Source: Actinomadura sp. HBU206391 (lineage in GTDB: Bacteria; Actinomycetota; Actinomycetes; Streptosporangiales; Streptosporangiaceae). Taken from it: DNA of 64,000 nucleotides. The notes under the pieces are model-generated. The model was not told where the DNA came from. It ran no database searches and worked only from the letters and a program-made list of their open reading frames with translations. Of this stretch, positions 59,140 through 64,000 are shown in pieces (the first letter of the stretch is position 1; each line of letters starts with the position of its first letter). Made by a program: the position numbers and the translations under genes. Location: contig NZ_JABVEB010000007.1 in NCBI RefSeq assembly GCF_014323665.1, forward strand, positions 1-64,000, read 5' to 3'.

Positions 59140-60084
59140 ATGCTCGACACGTGGTCTCTACGGGTGCTGGTCGAAGTGGGGGAGCGGGGCTCGTTCTCCG
59201 CGGCCGCCGATGCCATGTCGCTGACCCAGCCGGCCGTGTCCCGCCAGATCGCGGGACTGGAGCGGCGGCTCGGGGTGCGCCTCTTCCAGCGGGTTCCGCG
59301 CGGGGTCCGAGCCACCGCCGCCGGCGAGGTGGCGCTGGACTCGGCTCGTGAGGTCCTGGCGCGGCTGCGGGCGATGGAGTCCCGGCTCACGGCCTTCGCC
59401 CACCTCGAGACGGGGCGGCTGCGGCTCTCGGCGTTCTCCAGCGCGAACACGTTCTTCGTGCCCGAGGCCGTACGCCGGTTCGGCGACGCCCACCCCGGGG
59501 TGACGCTCAGCCTGCTCCAGGCCGACCCGGCCGGTCCCGTGGCGGCGGTCCGCGACGGGCGCGTCGACGTGGCGCTGGCGACGGCCTGGGACCTGCCCGG
59601 CGCTCGCGGGGACGCGGGAGACGAACCGGCGCCGGACGACCCCAGGCCGGCCGAGGACGTCGAATCGATCCCGCTGCTCGACGAGGAACTCCAGGTGGCC
59701 GTGGCGGCCGATCACCGGCTGGCGCGGCACGACCGGGTACGGCTACGCGACCTGCGGGAGGAGACGTGGATCGAGGGAGCGCACCCGGACTGCCTCGGCC
59801 CGGTCGCCGATCTCGCCGACGCCCTCGGCGGTCCACCGCGCATCGGGTTCACCTGCGACGACTGGAACGGCAAGCAGGCCCTCGTCGCCGCCGGCGCAGG
59901 TGTCATGCTCGTGCCCACGTTGGCCGGGCCCGCCATGCGCCGTGATGTCATGCTGCGCGCCGTCACCCCGGCGCTGCCGTCCCGCCGGCTGTACGTTGTC
60001 GCGGCGCCGCCGCCCTTCCGCGCGCCGGCGGTCGCGGCGATGCTGACGATCCTCGTCGCGCTCGCCGCCCGGCACCGGTCCTGA
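59140..60084 (+). CDS. LysR-family transcriptional regulator
   Basis: This 314-residue regulator has a typical N-terminal winged helix-turn-helix (LRVLVEVGERGSFSAAADAM, then LTQPAVSRQIAGLERRLG). A LysR substrate-binding domain follows from about residue 90 (GRLRLSAFSSANTFFVPE). It probably controls the divergent methyltransferase gene, as LysR regulators often do. The shared gap of 70 bp is short, and I see no clear T-N11-A box I can name with confidence. The ATG at 59140 is used. Confidence 0.93.
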   Translation: MLDTWSLRVLVEVGERGSFSAAADAMSLTQPAVSRQIAGLERRLGVRLFQRVPRGVRATAAGEVALDSAREVLARLRAMESRLTAFAHLETGRLRLSAFSSANTFFVPEAVRRFGDAHPGVTLSLLQADPAGPVAAVRDGRVDVALATAWDLPGARGDAGDEPAPDDPRPAEDVESIPLLDEELQVAVAADHRLARHDRVRLRDLREETWIEGAHPDCLGPVADLADALGGPPRIGFTCDDWNGKQALVAAGAGVMLVPTLAGPAMRRDVMLRAVTPALPSRRLYVVAAPPPFRAPAVAAMLTILVALAARHRS

Positions 60085-60152
60085 ACGGTCATGGCGGCTT
60101 CCGCTCGCGTGCGGCGGGACGCGATGACCGGATCACGGCCTGACCGGATGGA

Positions 60153-60803
60153 TCAGAGCCTGAGGGGTTCGCCGTCCATCCAGCCGGCGAGGCGGTCGCG
60201 GTCGACCAGGACGAGCCGGTTCTCGGCCTCCGCGAGCGCCGGGCGGGTGAAGGTGCTCGAAGTGACCAGGACGCCGACGTGCCCGGTGTAGGCGCCGTGC
60301 ACCGCGCCGACGAGGTTGCGCACCCGGTCGGCGCCGACGGTGCGCATCTGGCGTTTGCACTGCACGGCGATCTTGCGGCCGTCGGGGGTGCGGGCGACGA
60401 CGTCGGCCCCTCTGTCGCCGCTCCGGCCGATCCTGCTGACCGCCCTGTAGCCGTCGCGGCGCAACAGGTCGGCGACGAACTCCTCGAACATCGGCCCGCT
60501 CATCTCGTCGACCCGGTCCAGGTGCCCGAGCCGCCGTAGCCGGGTCTGCAGGGCCCGTGCCCGCTGCCTCTCGGTGACGACGGCGACCGCGCCGACCACG
60601 GCGAGCACGAGCACGACGACCGCGACGGTGACGACCTGCCACTGGTGGGCGGCGACGAACCCGGCGACCGCCCGCGTGACCGTGACGATCAACCACCCGG
60701 CGGCGACCCCACCGGCCAGCGCGGTCGCCGCGAGTCCGGCGACCATGAGCGGCGGTGTGCCCCTCGGCGTCGGGCGGGGCCCGGTCGGCTCGGGGGTTGC
60801 CAT
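60153..60803 (-). CDS. Membrane-anchored restriction-endonuclease-like (Mrr_cat) protein
   Basis: This 216-residue protein has two transmembrane helices (about 20-45 and 53-78) and a C-terminal PD-(D/E)xK nuclease-like domain. That domain begins GPMFEEFVADLLRRDGY and has the catalytic motif GDRGADVVART followed by KIAVQCKRQ, matching the Mrr-type D...QxK pattern. It ends with a helix that carries FTRPALAEAEN. Such proteins are restriction or DNA-stress nucleases, and membrane-tethered forms are known but poorly understood. The ATG at 60803 follows GGAGGG. Its neighbour across the gap is an XRE regulator. Confidence 0.85.
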   Translation of the reverse strand: MATPEPTGPRPTPRGTPPLMVAGLAATALAGGVAAGWLIVTVTRAVAGFVAAHQWQVVTVAVVVLVLAVVGAVAVVTERQRARALQTRLRRLGHLDRVDEMSGPMFEEFVADLLRRDGYRAVSRIGRSGDRGADVVARTPDGRKIAVQCKRQMRTVGADRVRNLVGAVHGAYTGHVGVLVTSSTFTRPALAEAENRLVLVDRDRLAGWMDGEPLRL

Positions 60804-61202
60804 GGGATGCCCTCCAGCGGCCCGTCGGCTGAGCCTCAGAATGACACGGGCCGCGGGCAACGGGCGGTGACCGGGTTCGGCCGCGGAACCTCGTTCGTAC
60901 GGCAATGCCCATCCGCTGGTCTTGAGTTCCTCCAGGGTGGGCCATTTCTGCCGGTCCCGGTCGCGCGTGGGCGGTGCGACGCCGGAGGCGGCGGGATCGT
61001 AGGTCGGTGGCGGTGGGCGGGACGGTGCGCCTGAACGTGTGCGCGCCGGCGACTCGCGCGGTGTCGACCGGCGCGCACACCCTCACCTCTTCGGCAGATC
61101 TGGCCGTACGCCACAATTTCGGTGACAGGAATTTCACCTCGTCGCCGCACGCCGCCGTTAATGTGGGAATTGCACATCTGGCGGCATCGAAGGGGAGCGA
61201 AC
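60804..61202. promoter_or_regulatory. Divergent region between Mrr-like and XRE genes
   Basis: This 399-bp gap must hold both promoters. The minus strand stays open in the Mrr-like frame for some way and reads KWPTLEELKTSGWALPYERG, which looks coding-like but lacks a start codon. A TTG at 60905 is the only candidate. No other element is clear. Confidence 0.4.
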
Positions 61203-62108
61203 ATGATCACCGTTCGGGCCGCGGCGATGCCGCCGGGTGGGCAGGTCGGCGAGTCGCAGCACTCAGGACCGACGATGTCGCGGATGCTGCTCGGCGCGCA
61301 GCTGCGCCGATTGCGCGAGGCCGCGGGCGTCACCCGGGAGGAGGCCGGTTATGCGATCCGGTCCTCCGAGTCCAAGATCAGCCGGCTGGAGCTCGGCCGG
61401 ATCGGCTCCAAGCCGCGGGATGTGGCCGATCTGCTCACTCTGTACGGCGTGGGCGACACCGCCGAGCGCGCGGTGCTGCTCGCCGTGGTCGAACAGGCCA
61501 ACAAGCCGGGCTGGTGGCAGCCCTACAAGGATGTGCTGCCCGGCTGGTTCGAGGCCTACCTGGGGCTGGAACAGGCCGCGTCCCTCATCCGCACCTACGA
61601 GGTGCAGTTCGTTCCCGGGCTGCTGCAGACCGAGGCCTACGCCCGGGCGGTGATCCGGCTCGGCCACGAGGAGGTCTCGCAGCGGGAGATAGAGCGCCGG
61701 GTCGAGGTGCGGATGCGCCGCCGACGGCTGCTGCGCGAGCCGGACGGGCTCAAGCTGTGGGCGGTACTGGACGAAGCGGCGCTGCGGCGGCCGTGCGGCA
61801 GCACCGCGACCATGCGGGCCCAGTTGGAGCATCTCGTCGAGATGGCCGAGCTCCCCCACGTCACCCTCCAGGTGATGCCCTTCAGCGCCGGCGGCCACGC
61901 CGCGGCGGGCGGGCCCATCACGATCCTGCGCCTGCCCGGTGGCGAGCTGCCCGATGTGGTCTATCTGGAACAGCTGACCACCGCCGTCTACCTCGACAAA
62001 CCGGTCGACACCGAGCACTACTGGCACGTGATGAACCAGTTGGGCATCGAAGCAGAGCCGCCGGCCGAGACCACGGAACTCCTGCGCCGGATGCTCCGAG
62101 AGTTCTAG
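61203..62108 (+). CDS. XRE-family regulator with DUF5753 domain
   Basis: This 301-residue regulator has an N-terminal helix-turn-helix (LGAQLRRLREAAGVTREEAG, then SESKISRLELGR) followed by a DUF5753 domain. The latter shows WFEAYLGLEQAASLIRTYEV and PGLLQTEAYARAV. These proteins are very common in Streptomyces relatives and usually sit beside a DUF397 gene; none is visible here. GGGGAGCG precedes the ATG at 61203. The target is unknown, and it may regulate the divergent Mrr-like gene. That is inference. Confidence 0.92.
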   Translation: MITVRAAAMPPGGQVGESQHSGPTMSRMLLGAQLRRLREAAGVTREEAGYAIRSSESKISRLELGRIGSKPRDVADLLTLYGVGDTAERAVLLAVVEQANKPGWWQPYKDVLPGWFEAYLGLEQAASLIRTYEVQFVPGLLQTEAYARAVIRLGHEEVSQREIERRVEVRMRRRRLLREPDGLKLWAVLDEAALRRPCGSTATMRAQLEHLVEMAELPHVTLQVMPFSAGGHAAAGGPITILRLPGGELPDVVYLEQLTTAVYLDKPVDTEHYWHVMNQLGIEAEPPAETTELLRRMLREF

Positions 62109-62356
62109 GGCGCGTCCCGTAGATTCCGCGGGTGCGTGTGCCAGGTCAAGAACGGGATCGCGGAGCCAGATGCGGATCGAGGCGTCGTTGATGGTGTCCT
62201 CGAGGCGTTGAGGGTCGTCGCCGACGGCGATGAGCCGGGCTGCGGCGGGGCGGGCGAGGGCCGAGGGGGGCGGATCCGACCGGCCGGAGAAGGCCGTCCG
62301 GCCCGGACGGCCGCCGGTGACGTGGTCGTATGTGCGTTTTTTGTCCTATTCCGGGC

Positions 62357-62953
62357 ATGTTTCCGCAGGTGGGGACTGAAGTCAGCCCGACGGGGGTGGC
62401 ACCTGCGGGCAGCGGCAGCGACGACACCGTCCTGGCGGCGCGAGCGCGGCAGGGAGGGCTGGACGCCTTCGAAGAGCTGTCCCGCCGCCATTACCGCGCC
62501 CTTTACCGGGTCGCGCTGCGCATGCTGGACGACACGCGCGACGCCGAGGACGCCACCCAGGAGGCCTTCGAACGGGCCTGGCTCGCGCTGCCGGCCTTTG
62601 AGGGACGAGCGGCCTTTCGCACCTGGATCTATCGCATCTTGACCAACGTCTGTCTCAAGAACCGCCAGCGGCGGCGTCACGTGCTGTTGTCACTCGACGA
62701 GGCCAGAGACGCCCCCGACACTCCGCAGGACGAACCCGAGGCGATCGTCGAACGGGCCGATCGCGACCGTGCCCTCCGCCGCGCGATCGCGGCCCTTCCG
62801 CCCGAACAGCGCTCTCCGCTCGTCCTGCGCGAGTACGCCGGCTGCTCCTACCAGGAGATCGCCCAGATCCTGGGCATCACCATGCCGGCCGTTCGCGGCC
62901 GGCTGCACCGCGCTCGCGTCGAGCTGATGGAGGCGATGCGCCCGTGGGTGTGA
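62357..62953 (+). CDS. ECF-type RNA polymerase sigma factor
   Basis: This 198-residue sigma factor has region 2 near 30-100 (FEELSRRHYRALYRVALRML, DAEDATQEAFERAWLALPAF, FRTWIYRILTNVCLKNRQ) and region 4 near 140-190 (LPPEQRSPLVLREYAGCSYQ then EIAQILGITMPAVRGRLHRAR). It overlaps the next gene, an Asp23-like protein. Start choice is uncertain: the ATG at 62357 lacks an obvious ribosome site, an ATG at 62330 is upstream, and GTGs follow inside. No anti-sigma gene is apparent. It may control envelope stress or the neighbouring gas-vesicle genes; this is inference. Confidence 0.9.
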   Translation: MFPQVGTEVSPTGVAPAGSGSDDTVLAARARQGGLDAFEELSRRHYRALYRVALRMLDDTRDAEDATQEAFERAWLALPAFEGRAAFRTWIYRILTNVCLKNRQRRRHVLLSLDEARDAPDTPQDEPEAIVERADRDRALRRAIAALPPEQRSPLVLREYAGCSYQEIAQILGITMPAVRGRLHRARVELMEAMRPWV

Positions 62954-63267
62954 CCATCGATCTGCGTGATCCCGGTGTCACCCGACTGGCGACGCGGGTG
63001 CTGGACCGGCTGGCCGCGCACGCCGCCGGACGGGTGCGTGGAGTGCGGAACGTACGCGCGATCACGCTGTCGCCGCCGTCGCCGGAGCGCCCGGTCGTTC
63101 GGGTCGGCCTCGTGATCACCGGCGACCATGGTGTCCACCTCCCCTCGCTTACCGAGACGGTCAGCGGTGCGGTGCGGGCCGAGCTCCAGCGGCACTTCCC
63201 CGGCTGCGCCGTCGCCGTCGCGGTCGACGTCGCGGCACCGGCTCGCGTCTCTCACAGAACGTCGTAG
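62944..63267 (+). CDS. Asp23/Gls24-like envelope stress protein
   Basis: This 107-residue protein matches the Asp23/Gls24 pattern: VTRLATRVLDRLAAHAAGRV in the first part, then RPVVRVGLVITGD, then an SGAVRAELQRHFPGCAVAV strand-helix-strand. These are small membrane-associated stress proteins in Gram-positives. The GTG at 62944 lies within the last codons of the sigma gene, so the pair is translationally coupled. The family is assigned from the pattern, and the role is not known. Confidence 0.75.
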   Translation: MGVTIDLRDPGVTRLATRVLDRLAAHAAGRVRGVRNVRAITLSPPSPERPVVRVGLVITGDHGVHLPSLTETVSGAVRAELQRHFPGCAVAVAVDVAAPARVSHRTS

Positions 63268-63318
63268 AGGCTCGCACAACGTCGGCGAACATCGCAGAGG
63301 GCGGGAGCGCGCGGTCGC

Positions 63319-63675
63319 TCATTCGGGCGGAAGCAGGGTGCCGAGCGGGCCGAGGTCGAGGTTCAGGTCTCGCCGGTCGATGTCGAAGCGCTCCTGGAGC
63401 CCGGTCATCGCCTCCTCCAGCCGCATGAGCGCCAGCCCGAGTCGCTCCACCTGCTCGTCGGAGAGATCGCCGGTGTCGACCCTGCGCAGAGCCTGGCGCT
63501 CCATGAGCTGGCGGACCAGCTCGACGACGGTGAGGACGAGCCGTACGAGATCGCGCTGCACCGCATCGGGATCGGTCTCCAGCCGGTGGGGCAGCCGCCG
63601 GACCTCACCCCGGGTCACCTCGGATGACCGCCGTGGCCCGGCGGCGTCGCGGCGGCGGGGTCGGGGGGTGCTCAC
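63319..63675 (-). CDS. gvpK: Gas vesicle protein GvpK
   Basis: This 118-residue protein fits GvpK. The core is VQRDLVRLVLTVVELVRQLM, then ERQALRRVDTGDLSDEQVER, and the C-terminus has LNLDLGPLGTLL. GvpK is a minor component needed to assemble gas vesicles. Its GTG start overlaps the upstream GvpA/J/S-type gene's stop by 4 nt. The two belong to a gvp operon that runs off the window edge on the minus strand. Many soil actinobacteria carry gvp genes of unknown purpose. Confidence 0.92.
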   Translation of the reverse strand: MSTPRPRRRDAAGPRRSSEVTRGEVRRLPHRLETDPDAVQRDLVRLVLTVVELVRQLMERQALRRVDTGDLSDEQVERLGLALMRLEEAMTGLQERFDIDRRDLNLDLGPLGTLLPPE

Positions 63676-63989
63676 GGCGGCGTCTCTTCCCGTGACCGTG
63701 CGGGCCGCCGGTGCTCGTCCAGCCGGGTGAGGGCGCCGACCTCACCCCCGATCCTCTCCATGTCCGGACGAATCGACTCCATTTCGGGACGAATTGACGC
63801 GATGATCGCGCGGAGTGAGATCCGTACGAGATCGACGTCCGCGATCGAGATCGTGATGTCGCCGGTGATCACGACACCGCCTGCCAGCAACCGGTCCAGC
63901 AGGTCCACCAGCGCGACGCGTTCGCCTCGCGCGAGAGCCGATCGCTTGGGCGGCGGCGGTACCGGAATTCCGGTCAGCGTTCGGTCCAC
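63672..63989 (-). CDS. Gas vesicle structural protein of the GvpA/GvpJ/GvpS type
   Basis: This 105-residue protein contains the GvpA-type core RVALVDLLDRLLAGGVVITG, then DITISIADVDLVRISLRAII. An N-terminal PPPPKRS segment and a C-terminal basic tail make it longer than GvpA, so it is probably a minor GvpJ- or GvpS-like member. GAGGAGGAG lies at the right distance before the GTG at 63989, so the coding sequence is complete. It overlaps gvpK. Which of the paralogues it is cannot be fixed without the rest of the cluster. Confidence 0.85.
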   Translation of the reverse strand: MDRTLTGIPVPPPPKRSALARGERVALVDLLDRLLAGGVVITGDITISIADVDLVRISLRAIIASIRPEMESIRPDMERIGGEVGALTRLDEHRRPARSREETPP

Positions 63990-64000
63990 GGCTCCTCCTC

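Noticed and set aside
62120-62260. A minus-strand frame reading RLEDTINDASIRIWLRDP
   Set aside because: It looks coding-like but has no start, no neighbouring partner and no family I recognise.
1-64000. Insertion sequences, prophage or integrative element
   Set aside because: No transposase, integrase, terminal repeat pair with target duplication or tRNA attachment site was recognised. The holin-like peptide alone is not enough.
1-64000. tRNA, rRNA or known riboswitches
   Set aside because: I saw no cloverleaf, rRNA-like or riboswitch-like sequence. A covariance-model search would be decisive and cannot be run here.

Overview
This is a contiguous stretch of chromosome from a high-GC actinobacterium. 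GC-rich codon use, frequent GTG and TTG starts and 4-nt stop/start overlaps point there. So do several actinobacterial families: a DUF574 methyltransferase, a DUF5753 XRE regulator, a DUF5999 peptide, kinase-PQQ proteins and a CtpI-like giant P-type ATPase. A Streptosporangiales-type host (Streptosporangiaceae or Thermomonosporaceae) is my inference from this combination. I recognise no rRNA, tRNA, transposase, integrase or CRISPR array, so this looks like core or mildly accessory chromosome rather than a mobile island.

Layout. 0.1-5.2 kb: an ECF sigma factor overlapping an LCP-type envelope protein, a Ser/Thr kinase fused to a cyclophilin, and a SigG/SigX5-type sigma factor divergent from a VOC protein. 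5.3-6.8 kb: a DHA2 exporter. 6.8-13.6 kb: the least explained block, with a double P-loop AAA+ ATPase, a divergent zinc-finger/SDR fusion, a helical-repeat protein and an HExxH metallopeptidase with a von Willebrand A domain, accompanied by 21-bp and 12-bp DNA repeats. 13.6-20.2 kb: a P450, a DUF574 methyltransferase, a holin-like peptide, a phosphatase, a two-component pair and a secreted pectate lyase. 20.4-23.4 kb: a frameshifted hybrid regulator (sugar-binding, kinase-like, receiver and AraC domains). 23.6-25.8 kb: membrane proteins and a crotonase. 26-28 kb: a CopC/YcnI copper module. 28-31.9 kb: a membrane-anchored protein and an M16 peptidase pair. 32.3-35.6 kb: a cold-shock protein, a DUF5999 peptide and a large ATPase-LuxR regulator. 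35.8-42.2 kb: a flavin disulfide reductase and a 1671-residue P-type ATPase.

42.4-46.1 kb holds a STAS protein, an H1-like membrane-tethered protein and two tandem kinase-PQQ genes, both damaged. 46.9-51.2 kb: an SRPBCC-like protein with a zinc alcohol dehydrogenase, a SnoaL-like protein and a Trk potassium system. 51.3-55.7 kb: an acyltransferase/hydrolase pair and a second two-component system. 56-60.1 kb: an ABC-F protein with a possible attenuation leader, an MscL with a zinc-ribbon-like tail, a methyltransferase and a LysR regulator. 60.2-62.1 kb: a membrane-anchored Mrr-like nuclease and a divergent XRE regulator. 62.4-64 kb: an ECF sigma/Asp23-like pair and the start of a gas-vesicle cluster (gvpK and a GvpA/J/S-type gene).

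The recurring theme is envelope and stress regulation: three ECF-type sigma factors, three kinase-type genes (two damaged), two two-component systems, an anti-sigma antagonist, and potassium, copper and mechanosensitive transport. Several convergent pairs are separated by long GC-rich inverted repeats that look like bidirectional terminators.
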